Source: Hymenobacter amundsenii (GTDB lineage: Bacteria > Bacteroidota > Bacteroidia > Cytophagales > Hymenobacteraceae). From it: 50,774 bases of DNA. Position 1 is the first letter of the stretch. Each line of letters begins with the position of its first letter. Below the pieces are notes generated by a model. The model searched no databases and had not been told where the DNA came from. It saw nothing but the letters and a program-made list of their open reading frames with translations. Shown piece by piece: positions 33,789 through 42,126 of the stretch. The DNA is taken from contig NZ_NIRR01000030.1 of the NCBI RefSeq assembly GCF_002204745.1, forward strand, positions 1-50,774, read 5' to 3'. The position numbers and the translations under genes are program-made.

Positions 33789-35405
33789 ATGGCTAAGTCT
33801 CCGCCGAAGTTCGAGACTCCGAACACCCCCCAGCCCGCCGACCTGACCACCGGCGACAAAATCACGACCGCCGCCGGCCGCCCCCTGTCCGACATCGAAA
33901 ACTCGGTGACGGCCGGACCGCGCGGGCCGGTGTTGCAGGAAGATTATGTAGGCTTTGAGCGCCTGGCTCACTTCAACCGCGAGCGGGTGCCCGAGCGCGT
34001 AGTACACGCCAAAGGCGTGGGAGCCGAAGGTAAATTCACGGTTACCCACGACATTACGCAGTATACCCGCGCCAAGCTGTTCAGCAAAGTGGGCAATACC
34101 TGCGACATGATTTCGCGCTTCAGCACCGTGGCCGGCCACCAAGGCTCGCCCGATACCAACCGCGACCCGCGGGGCTTCTCGCTCAAGTTTTACACCGAGG
34201 ACGGCAACTGGGACATGGTGGGCAACAACACGCCAGTGTTCTTTGTGAAGGACGGGCAGAAATTCCCCGACTTCATTCACTCGCAGAAGCGCGACCCGCA
34301 CACCAACATGCGCAGCAAAACCGCCATGTGGGACTTCTGGAGCCTGATGCCCGAGAGCCTGCACCAAGTGCTGATTCTGATGAGCGACCGGGGCACGCCT
34401 TACGGCATCCGCCACATGCACGGCTACAGTTCGCACACGTATTCCATGATCAACAAGGATAACGTGCGCACGTGGGTGAAAATGCACTTTATCACCCAGC
34501 AGGGCATCAAGAACTTCACCGACGCCGAGGCGACGGAAATGGCTGGTCTGGACCCCGATTTCTCGGCCAACGACCTGATTAACGCCATTACGCAGGGCAA
34601 CTTCCCGAAGTGGAAGATGTTCATCCAAACCATGCCCGAGGAGCAGGCCGCAACCTACAAGTGGAACTCGTTCGACGTGACCAAGGTGTGGCCCCACGCC
34701 GATTTCCCGCTCCAGGAAGTGGGGGAGTTTGAGTTGAACCGGGTGGCCGATAACTACTTCGCCTCCGTCGAGCAGGCCGCCTACTCGCCTTCCAACGTGG
34801 TAGACGGCATTAGCTGGTCGCCCGATAAGATGCTGCAAACCCGCATCCTGTCCTACGCCGACGCCCATCGCTACCGCATTGGGGCGAATTACGAGCAGCT
34901 GGAAGTGAACCGGCCCCGCTGCCCGTTCAATAACTACCAGCGCGACGGCCACATGGCCCAGGGCAAGAACGGCGGCCAGGGGCCGAACTACTTCCCCAAC
35001 TCGTTCAGTGGCCCCACCGAAGACAAGAGCGTGAGTGAGTACGCCTATCCGATTGAGGCTACCAAAGCCGCCCGCTACGACCGCAACGCCCCCGGCGACG
35101 ACGACCACTACACCCAGCCCGGCGACTTGTTCCGCCTCATGACGGAGAAGGCCCAAACCAACACCATCAAGAATACCGTGACCCACATGAGCGGCGTCGA
35201 GGGTCCGATGAAGGACGAAATCCTGCGTCGTCAAATCGGGCTCTGGTACAAGGTGGACAAGAAGCTCGGAGCCGGCATTGCCGCTGGTTTGGGCATAAAG
35301 ATGGACGGCCTCGACGACGGCTACGATGCCAAGGAGTTCAAGCGCATGCACGACCTGTACGCCCCGCCCAAGCCCGTGGACAAGGAGCCGCACGGCGCGG
35401 AGTAA
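33789..35405 (+). CDS. katA: Catalase, monofunctional haem type
   Basis: The 538-residue enzyme turns hydrogen peroxide into water and oxygen. The active-site segment FNRERVPERVVHAKGVGA holds the essential His, GNNTPVFFVKD holds the conserved Asn, and RILSYADAHRYRIGANY holds the proximal haem-ligand Tyr. It has no signal peptide and is cytoplasmic. The short-subunit length and sequence fit the clade 3 type. The 186 bases upstream (33603-33788) hold no other feature. A strong terminator follows. It stands near the Dps-like gene, giving a local cluster of peroxide-related genes. Confidence 0.95.
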   Translation: MAKSPPKFETPNTPQPADLTTGDKITTAAGRPLSDIENSVTAGPRGPVLQEDYVGFERLAHFNRERVPERVVHAKGVGAEGKFTVTHDITQYTRAKLFSKVGNTCDMISRFSTVAGHQGSPDTNRDPRGFSLKFYTEDGNWDMVGNNTPVFFVKDGQKFPDFIHSQKRDPHTNMRSKTAMWDFWSLMPESLHQVLILMSDRGTPYGIRHMHGYSSHTYSMINKDNVRTWVKMHFITQQGIKNFTDAEATEMAGLDPDFSANDLINAITQGNFPKWKMFIQTMPEEQAATYKWNSFDVTKVWPHADFPLQEVGEFELNRVADNYFASVEQAAYSPSNVVDGISWSPDKMLQTRILSYADAHRYRIGANYEQLEVNRPRCPFNNYQRDGHMAQGKNGGQGPNYFPNSFSGPTEDKSVSEYAYPIEATKAARYDRNAPGDDDHYTQPGDLFRLMTEKAQTNTIKNTVTHMSGVEGPMKDEILRRQIGLWYKVDKKLGAGIAAGLGIKMDGLDDGYDAKEFKRMHDLYAPPKPVDKEPHGAE

Positions 35406-35423
35406 CTTGTTAAAAGTGAACGT

Positions 35424-35462
35424 AAAAAGGTCCTTCCAGCACTGCTGGAAGGACCTTTTTTT
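35424..35462 (+). terminator. Terminator of catalase
   Basis: Arms 35424-35440 and 35444-35460 form a perfect 17-bp stem with a 3-nt loop, and the T-run extends to 35462. It lies 18 bases after the stop and faces the minus-strand helicase gene that ends at 35496. Confidence 0.9.
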
Positions 35463-35495
35463 GTGTTCTCGGGGTGAGGCGCACGCGGGCCCCTA

Positions 35496-37526
35496 CTACT
35501 CCTCCAACTCCCAGGCCGTACGGTAGGCCCCGATGCTTTCCACGTACTCCAAAAAGGCCTTGTAGAACGGGTGGGCGCCCAAAGTGCTGGAGTCGCCGAC
35601 GAGCAGGAGCTTGCGGCGGGCCCGGGTCATGCCCACGTTCATGCGGCGCACGTCCGAGAGGAAGCCGATTTCGGCCTGGGTGTTGCTGCGGGTGAGGCTA
35701 ATGGCGATAATGTCGCGCTCCTGGCCCTGGAACGAGTCGACGGTGCCCACGCTCAGCATGCGGTGCTCCATGAGACCCACCAGCTCGTCGTTTTCCTCGA
35801 TGGCGTCCTTGAGGTAGTTGATCTGGGCGCGATAGGGGGCAATTACGCCGATGGTGAGCAGATCGCCCTCATGGTCGGCGGGGTCGTAGGGTTCCAGCAG
35901 CTGGGCTAAGCGCCGGAGCAGCAGATCGGCTTCCTCGGGGTTGGCGGTGGATCGGCTTTCGGCAATCGTGAGCTCCTGGAAGCCGAAGCCGGCCGTGTCG
36001 AGGAACTCCACGGCCAGATCGGGGGCGAAGCGTGGGTCGTAGGCTGGCAGGTCGGCGTGGGCCACGGCGGGAGCAGCCACCAGGCGGCCCTCGTAGAACT
36101 GTTGGGAGCTGAACTCCATAATCAGCTCGTGCATGCGGTACTGCACTTCCAGCATCCGGGCCGTGTCGGGCTGGCGCTTGATGCACTTCTCGAACAGCGT
36201 TTCGCGCAGGCCGTCGCGGGCTGCTTTTTCACTTTTCACGGTGGGCGGCAGCTGCTGGTGGTCGCCGGCCAGCACGACGCGGTTGGCCTTGGAAATCGGA
36301 ATCCAGGAGCCCGGCTCCAGGGCCTGGGCGGCCTCGTCGATGAACACGGTTTCGTAGGTGAGGTGGCGGATGGCGCGGTTGCTGGCGCCCACCAGCGTGC
36401 AGGTAATTACCTGCACTTGCTCCAGCAAGTCCTCGGTAATATAGCGCTCCAGCTGGTCCGATTCCTGGAGTAACTCGTGGGCCTGCTGTTTGAGCAACCG
36501 GCGCTGCTCACGCTCCTCCCAGCCGAAGTGTTTCTTGAACTTGCCGGCCGCTTCGCGGTACTGTTCAGCCGTTTGACGCAGGCTACGCAGCTCGGCGTAG
36601 CTCTTGTGACTCATGATCTGAGCATCGAGCGTGTGCTGGAGCAGCAGATCGGACACCCGCGACGGGTTGCCCATCCGAATGACGTTCACGCCGCGCTCGG
36701 CCAGCTTTTCGGTGAGCAGGTCCACGGCCGTATTGCTCGGGGCGCACACCAGCACCCGCCGCTCGCGCCGGATGGTTTCCAGGATGGCCTGCACCAGGGT
36801 GGTGGTTTTGCCGGTGCCGGGCGGGCCGTGGATAATGGCCACATCCTGGGCCGCCAGCACGTGGCGCACGGCGGCCAGCTGGCTCTCATTGAGGGGCGAA
36901 GGGTAGTAGAGCGTGGCCTCGGCTTCGGGCCGGAAGCGGGCCGGCCGGGCCCCCAGCAGCACGTCGCGCAGCTCGGCCAGGCGCGAGTCGTAGGCACCCA
37001 TTACCTTGCCCAGGGCGTACTCCATCTCGCGGTAGCTTACCTCGTCGAAGGTCAGGTCAACACCCAGCTTGCCGTCTTCCACCCAGTCGGGTAGGTCCTC
37101 TTTGGTGGTGGCGAGCAGGATTTTGTTGCGCTTGACGCTGGTAACTACGCCGCTCAGCGTGGGCCGGTCGGAGCCCGAGCGGCCGGGAATATTGCCGAAC
37201 AGCGCCGCGTTCTTGCCTACCTGAAACAGGTGTAACGCCCCCTGGCCACCCTGGCGTTCGAGCTCAATGACGAGCTTGCCGCCGAAGCCGATGTCTTCCT
37301 TCGTGATTTTAACCGGGTACCAGGTCAGGCCCCGCTTCTGGCGCTCGGCAATACTGGCTTGGGCGCTCTTAATTTTGAATTGCTCGTAGTCCTCCTGCTG
37401 CTCGAGCTTCATGAGGGCCTGCACCTTGCGCAGCTCCTTTTCGAGGGCGTAGGGTTCGGTATAAGTAGGTTGTTCAGCCAACAGATTCAGTTTTTGGGGT
37501 TCGTAGATAACAACGAAACCGGGCAA
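35496..37526 (-). CDS. Superfamily 1B helicase, IGHMBP2/Upf1-like
   Basis: The 676-residue protein has an N-terminal beta-rich region. Walker A HGPPGTGKTTTLVQAI lies near residue 230, followed by a long helical insert (stalk/1B). Motif II is VFIDEAAQALEPG, motif III VLAGDHQQLPPTV, motif V VGTVDSFQGQERDIIAIS and motif VI VGMTRARRKLLLVGD. These are the motifs of the 5'-to-3' Upf1-like helicases, which act on DNA or RNA ends. Start at ATG 37526 (MPGFVVIYEPQKLN); ATG further in is possible. A role in repair or RNA metabolism is inferred from family only. Confidence 0.9.
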   Translation of the reverse strand: MPGFVVIYEPQKLNLLAEQPTYTEPYALEKELRKVQALMKLEQQEDYEQFKIKSAQASIAERQKRGLTWYPVKITKEDIGFGGKLVIELERQGGQGALHLFQVGKNAALFGNIPGRSGSDRPTLSGVVTSVKRNKILLATTKEDLPDWVEDGKLGVDLTFDEVSYREMEYALGKVMGAYDSRLAELRDVLLGARPARFRPEAEATLYYPSPLNESQLAAVRHVLAAQDVAIIHGPPGTGKTTTLVQAILETIRRERRVLVCAPSNTAVDLLTEKLAERGVNVIRMGNPSRVSDLLLQHTLDAQIMSHKSYAELRSLRQTAEQYREAAGKFKKHFGWEEREQRRLLKQQAHELLQESDQLERYITEDLLEQVQVITCTLVGASNRAIRHLTYETVFIDEAAQALEPGSWIPISKANRVVLAGDHQQLPPTVKSEKAARDGLRETLFEKCIKRQPDTARMLEVQYRMHELIMEFSSQQFYEGRLVAAPAVAHADLPAYDPRFAPDLAVEFLDTAGFGFQELTIAESRSTANPEEADLLLRRLAQLLEPYDPADHEGDLLTIGVIAPYRAQINYLKDAIEENDELVGLMEHRMLSVGTVDSFQGQERDIIAISLTRSNTQAEIGFLSDVRRMNVGMTRARRKLLLVGDSSTLGAHPFYKAFLEYVESIGAYRTAWELEE

Positions 37527-37577
37527 AAGGTGGCCGCAAGTTCGGGAGGAATTTAGGAAAGCGGCACCGTAGGCCGG

Positions 37578-38139
37578 TCAGTTGTAGCTGATGAGCTGAG
37601 TATAACACCGCTGGATTCTTCCGTCGGCCCCAAATATAAATAGGTAAGCAAAAGATCGGTCAAACGTGGAAAAGATGTTACGTAAGCCCGGCCCGCCGTC
37701 TTGATTGTCACTTACTTCGGCCAGCAGCATATTATTGTCCAGCCGCGAAAACACGATTACCGTGCAACCCTTTGCAGAACCACGATTTGTAGTTAAGCGG
37801 GCCGTTAAGGGTGAGAAGTAGGGTTTGTGAAAATGAGAAGTAGGGTTTGTGAAAAGTTGCTATTCCTAATTGGTACAAAGAATCCACTAACCGTCCCTCT
37901 TTTTGATAACCCTTGTAACCCCATAATGCCCCAAGGTCTTGGTTAAACCAAGTCAAATCCTTATGAACAATGCTATCAAATACGGCTACGTCTCGAAGAT
38001 TAAATTCCATCCGGCAATGCTTACGGTCGCGCTTGATGTAGTTGAAAGCTGTTTCGTAAGCTTTTTTGGGAACCGGTAGATACTGGCTGCTACTCAGCAA
38101 GGGCATCATTGCCAGAAGGGAAAGCAGAAGTAGTCGCAT
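37578..38139 (-). pseudogene. Exported hypothetical protein, disrupted by a 22-bp tandem duplication
   Basis: From ATG 38139 the frame starts MRLLLLSLLAMMPLLSSSQ, a signal peptide. It continues with ETAFNYIKRDRKHCRMEFNL and WFNQDLGALWGYKGYQKEGR, then runs into the duplication and ends at TAA 37732-37734. If one 22-bp copy is removed, the frame reads on as FHKPYFSPLTARLTTNRGSA. It continues through GCTVIVFSRLDNNMLLAEV and SFAYLFIFGADGRIQRCYTQ to TGA 37578-37580, a typical protein-like end. The duplication (22 = 3x7+1) therefore breaks an ancestral gene of about 179 residues. The family is unknown. Confidence 0.75.
37812..37855. repeat. Exact 22-bp tandem duplication
   Basis: The copies at 37812-37833 and 37834-37855 are identical. 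Because 22 is not a multiple of three, the duplication shifts the reading frame of the gene at 37578-38139. Confidence 0.95.
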
Positions 38140-38155
38140 AGTCGTAATCTGAACA

Positions 38156-38331
38156 CTAACTGACGGGGTAAACTTCCGGGATGGGGTAATGAATGGCACC
38201 GTAAGACCCCACCAGCGTAGTCAGCACGTCCAGTTCATTAACTCCATCGTGCCGAGCCGTAGCCCCGAAGAGTTGTTCGATGCGGGGCGAGGCCGCCCGA
38301 TAATCGGTTTCGGTGCGGAGGAATTTGCTGG
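38156..38331 (-). pseudogene. N-terminal remnant of a HigA-like antitoxin
   Basis: On the minus strand the frame reads LRTETDYRAASPRIEQLFGA, then ELDVLTTLVGSYGAIHYPIP, and stops at TAG 38156-38158. This is the N-terminal half of HigA antitoxins ('Y..A..RIE.L......EL..L..LV..YE..HYPI'), cut just before the helix-turn-helix. No start codon is visible. Most of the 38140-38452 gap is otherwise empty. A C-terminal HigA-like remnant lies at 27660-27850 on the same strand. Confidence 0.6.
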
Positions 38332-38452
38332 TATTCGTATGGTGGCCACGCTGGTGTTGTCTGGTCCGGCAGGGGTACCGCCAGCGTAGTGCGGCCGAGA
38401 AAGTAGGTAAATTTACGCGAAGGACATCCTCACTGCTCGCTACCACCAACCA

Positions 38453-39441
38453 ATGCCCTACCTCCCCAATCCCGCCCGCTACGCCGAAATGCCTTACCGC
38501 CGCTGCGGCCGCAGCGGGCTGAAATTGCCGGCCGTTTCGCTCGGCCTCTGGCACAACTTCGGCGACGTGGACGTGCTCGAGAACTTCCGCGCCATCCTGC
38601 ACCGGGCCTTCGACAGCGGCGTGACGCATTTCGACTTGGCCAACAACTACGGCCCACCGCCCGGCTCGGCCGAAACCAACTTCGGGCGCATCCTAAAAGA
38701 GGATTTCCGCGGCTACCGCGACGAGCTGGTGATTTCGACCAAGGCCGGCTACGACATGTGGGCGGCCCCTACGGCGAGTGGGGCTCGCGCAAATACCTGC
38801 TCTCCAGCCTCGACCAGAGCCTGAAACGGATGCGCCTGGAGTACGTCGACATCTTCTACTCGCACCGTTTCGACCCCGATACGCCCCTCGAAGAAACGAT
38901 GGGCGCGCTGGCCCAGGCCGTGCGCCAGGGCAAGGCGCTGTACGTGGGCATCAGCAACTACGAGCCCGCCGAAGCCGCCGAGGCCATCCGGTTGCTGCGC
39001 GAGTTGGGCACGCCCTGCCTGATTCATCAGCCTCGGTACTCGCTGTTCGAGCTCACCCCCGAAAACGGCCTGCTCGACCTGTTGGGTGCGGAAGGTGTGG
39101 GCTGCATTCCGTATTCGCCGCTGGCTCAGGGCCTGCTTACGGGCAAGTACCTGCATGGTATCCCCGACGATTCGCGGGTGGCCAAGGGAGTGGGTTTCCT
39201 CACTGAAGACAACCTCACTGAGGAGCGCCTGACCCAAGTTCGGGCGCTGAATGAACTGGCCCAGGAGCGCGGCCAGAGCCTGGCCCAGATGGCCCTGGCC
39301 TGGGTGCTGCGCGATGAGCGGGTAACCTCGGTGCTCATCGGGGCCAGCAAACCCGAGCAATTGACGGACTCGTTGCGCTGCCTGGAGCAGTTGGCGTTTA
39401 GCACGGACGAATTGGCGCGGATTGAGCAGGTGCTGAAGTAA
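38453..39441 (+). pseudogene. YghZ/Gpr-like aldo-keto reductase, split by a -1 frameshift
   Basis: The first frame (38453 to about 38762) begins MPYLPNPARYAEMPYRRCGR with the catalytic segment FDLANNYGPPPGSAE and STKAGYDMW. The second (about 38764 to 39441) continues GPYGEWGSRKYLLSSLDQSL, YVDIFYSHRFDPDTP, ALYVGISNY and LLTGKYLHGIPDD. Both match the Gpr/YghZ branch, which reduces L-glyceraldehyde 3-phosphate and methylglyoxal with NADPH. One base is missing in the GGGCGGCCCC run at about 38760-38769. All catalytic residues (Asp, Tyr, Lys, His) are present across the two frames. It may be a pseudogene or a base-call error. Confidence 0.88.
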
Positions 39442-39472
39442 TTGGTTTTCTGCCGTAAAGGCCCGACGGTGG

Positions 39473-39519
39473 CTCCTGGCCCCGCTCCACTCCAGACTGG
39501 AGTGGAGCGGGGCCAGGAG
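39473..39519. terminator. Perfect 23-1-23 hairpin after the aldo-keto reductase
   Basis: Arms 39473-39495 and 39497-39519 are exact reverse complements around a single A. It lies 31 bases after the reductase stop and about 100 bases before the next gene. There is no T-run, so termination is inferred. Its geometry is the same as that of the hairpin at 32356-32402 but the sequence is different. Confidence 0.65.
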
Positions 39520-39616
39520 CTGCTCGAAACCGAAGCGTGAGGCAACTGACCGGCCGGGTAGTGGATTTCCGTTTCTACCTTACCGCCGTGATCCACCCTT
39601 CAGCCATTTCCTGCGC

Positions 39617-42052
39617 ATGCTAAAACGCTACTCGTTGCTGCTGAGCCTACTGCTGGTGCTTGTCCCCGGCCTGCGGGCCCAGACGCTGGCCGAAAAAACC
39701 AAAGGCTTCCAAAAAACGGCCGGTTTCTTTCCGTTTTACTGGGATGAGCAAGGGGGGCGGATTCTGCTCGAAATCGATAAGCTCGACCAGGAAATTCTCT
39801 ACGTCAGCAGCCTGCCCAACGGGGTCGGCTCCAATGATATGGGCCTCGACCGGGGCCAGATCGGGCAGACGCGCATCGTGAAATTCGTGCGCAGCGGCCC
39901 TAAAATCCTGCTGCTCCAGCCCAACTACGACTACCGGGCCGTGAGCCCTAACCCCGACGAGCGCCAGTCGGTGGAGCAGGCCTTTGCCCAGTCGGTTATA
40001 TGGGGTTTCAAGGCCGAGGCCCGCGAAGGCAACCGCGTGCTCATCGACCTGACGCCCTTTTTGCTGCGCGACTCCCATCAGCTCGGTGATAAGTTGGAGG
40101 AGCTCAAGCAGGGCAGCTACAAGGCCGAGGAAAGCCGTTCGGCCGTGTTTTTGCCCCATACCAAGGGCTTCCCGCAAAACTCCGAGTTCGAGGCCATCGT
40201 GACGCTGGTGGGTAAGGCCAAGGGTCGCGAAATCAGTTCGGTTACGCCCGACCCCAGCGCCCTGACGGTGCACCTGCATCACTCCTTTATTCAGTTGCCC
40301 GACGCCGGCTACCGGCCCCGCGCCTTCGACCCCCGGGCCGGCTACTATGCCAACGAGTTCCTCGACTACGCCACGCCCATCGATCAGCCCCTGGTGCAGC
40401 GCCAGCTCATGCGCCACCGCCTGCGCAAAAAAGACCCCGCGGCGGCCAGCAGCGAGGCTGTGGAGCCCATCGTGTACTACCTCGACCGGGGCGCGCCCGA
40501 GCCCGTGCGCGCGGCCCTGCTGGAAGGCGCCGCCTGGTGGAACCAGGCCTTTGAGGTCGCCGGCTACCGCAACGCGTTCCAGGTGAAGCTGTTGCCCGAG
40601 GGGGCTGACCCCATGGACATCCGCTACAACCTGATTCAGTGGGTGCATCGCTCCACCCGGGGCTGGTCGTACGGGGCCAGCATCGCCGACCCGCGCACCG
40701 GCGAAATCATCAAGGGCCAGGTGTCGCTGGGTTCGTTGCGGGTGCGCCAGGATTTCCTCATCGCCGAAGGCCTGCTCCAACCCTACGAGCCGGGGCAGCC
40801 CGTTAGCCCCGCCATGCTGCAGATGGCCGTGGCCCGCCTGCGCCAGCTGGCCGCCCATGAGGTGGGCCACACCCTGGGCCTCTACCACAATTACGCCGCC
40901 AGCACCCAGGAACGGGCTTCGGTGATGGATTACCCCATGCCCCGGATTCTACTCGGGGCCGATGGCCGCGTGGACCTAAGCCAAGCCTACGCCACCGGCA
41001 TCGGCAGCTGGGACAAGCGGGCCATTCTCTACGGCTACCAGGATTTCGGGCCCGCCACCGATGAGGCGGCCGCCCTGCAGAGCATCATGCGCCAGACCCT
41101 GACCGAGGGCCACGCCTTTATGTCGGATGCCGATGCGCGGGCGCCTGGGGGCGCGCACCCTGCGGCCCACCTCTGGGATGATGGCCCCAACGCCGCCCGC
41201 GAGCTTAACCGGCTGATGGACGTGCGCCGCACGCTGCTCGATGGTTTCTCCGAAAAAGCCCTGGCCCCGGGGCGGCCCCTGGCCCAGCTCGAAGAGGTGC
41301 TGGTGCCCATCTACCTGCTGCAGCGCTACCAGGTAGAGGCGGCGGCCAAGCAAATCGGGGGGCTCTACTACACCTACGCCCTGAAGGGCGACGGGCAGAC
41401 CATCACCCGGCTGTTGGAGCCGGCCGAGCAGTGGCAGGCTGTGGAGGCGCTGCTGCGCACGATTTCGCCCCAGGAGCTGGCGCTTTCGGAGGCGCTGCTG
41501 GCTAAGATTCCGCCCCGGCCCGTGAACTACGGCCGCAGCCGCGAAACCTTCCCGGCACGCACCGGCCTCACCTTCGACCCATTGGCCGCCGCCGAAACCG
41601 CGGCAACCACTACGCTGGAGTTTCTGCTGCACCCCGAACGGGCCGCCCGCCTCGAGCAGTACCACGCCCGCCACGCCGAGCAGCCCGGCCTGAGCGCGGT
41701 GCTCGATAAGCTGCTGGCTGCCACCTGGCGCGCCCGCCCCGAAACCGGCCCCGCGGGCGAGTTGCAGCGCCTTGTGCAGCAACTCGCGCTGCGGCAGCTG
41801 CTCACGCTGGCCGCCACCCCCACGGCTTCGATGGGCGTGCGGGCTATGGCCGCTTTGAAAGTGGAGGAGCTGAAAGACCAGCTGCAAAAGAGCCAGAAAT
41901 CAGCCAAAAACGAAAGCCAGTGCGCTACGGCCCTATTCGCCCTACGCACTATCGGGGAGTTCGAGGAAAACCCCGAGAAGTTTCAGCCCGTGCCCGCCCT
42001 AACCATGCCCGACGGTGCCCCCATCGGCTCCGATGACTGCGGGGTTTGGTAG
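39617..42052 (+). CDS. Secreted zinc-dependent metalloprotease, DUF4953/DUF5117 type
   Basis: The 811-residue protein begins MLKRYSLLLSLLLVLVPGLRAQ, a signal peptide cut near RAQ|T. The N-terminal domain (about 25-240) has the family blocks GFFPFYWDEQGGRILLEI and SSLPNGVGSNDMGLDRGQ. The catalytic domain has AAHEVGHTLGLYHNYA near residue 414, the HExxHxxGxxH zinc motif with the Glu base, followed by SVMDYP, the Met-turn. The C-terminal third is helical. It acts in the periplasm or outside the cell; the substrate is unknown. A near-consensus word TACCTTAC lies upstream. Confidence 0.9.
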   Translation: MLKRYSLLLSLLLVLVPGLRAQTLAEKTKGFQKTAGFFPFYWDEQGGRILLEIDKLDQEILYVSSLPNGVGSNDMGLDRGQIGQTRIVKFVRSGPKILLLQPNYDYRAVSPNPDERQSVEQAFAQSVIWGFKAEAREGNRVLIDLTPFLLRDSHQLGDKLEELKQGSYKAEESRSAVFLPHTKGFPQNSEFEAIVTLVGKAKGREISSVTPDPSALTVHLHHSFIQLPDAGYRPRAFDPRAGYYANEFLDYATPIDQPLVQRQLMRHRLRKKDPAAASSEAVEPIVYYLDRGAPEPVRAALLEGAAWWNQAFEVAGYRNAFQVKLLPEGADPMDIRYNLIQWVHRSTRGWSYGASIADPRTGEIIKGQVSLGSLRVRQDFLIAEGLLQPYEPGQPVSPAMLQMAVARLRQLAAHEVGHTLGLYHNYAASTQERASVMDYPMPRILLGADGRVDLSQAYATGIGSWDKRAILYGYQDFGPATDEAAALQSIMRQTLTEGHAFMSDADARAPGGAHPAAHLWDDGPNAARELNRLMDVRRTLLDGFSEKALAPGRPLAQLEEVLVPIYLLQRYQVEAAAKQIGGLYYTYALKGDGQTITRLLEPAEQWQAVEALLRTISPQELALSEALLAKIPPRPVNYGRSRETFPARTGLTFDPLAAAETAATTTLEFLLHPERAARLEQYHARHAEQPGLSAVLDKLLAATWRARPETGPAGELQRLVQQLALRQLLTLAATPTASMGVRAMAALKVEELKDQLQKSQKSAKNESQCATALFALRTIGEFEENPEKFQPVPALTMPDGAPIGSDDCGVW

Positions 42053-42126
42053 CGTGGCTGGCTGAAAAAACGGTATACCTTGCTAAGCATGCGGCTCCGT
42101 TATGTTGGTCTGACAATCTCGACTAC

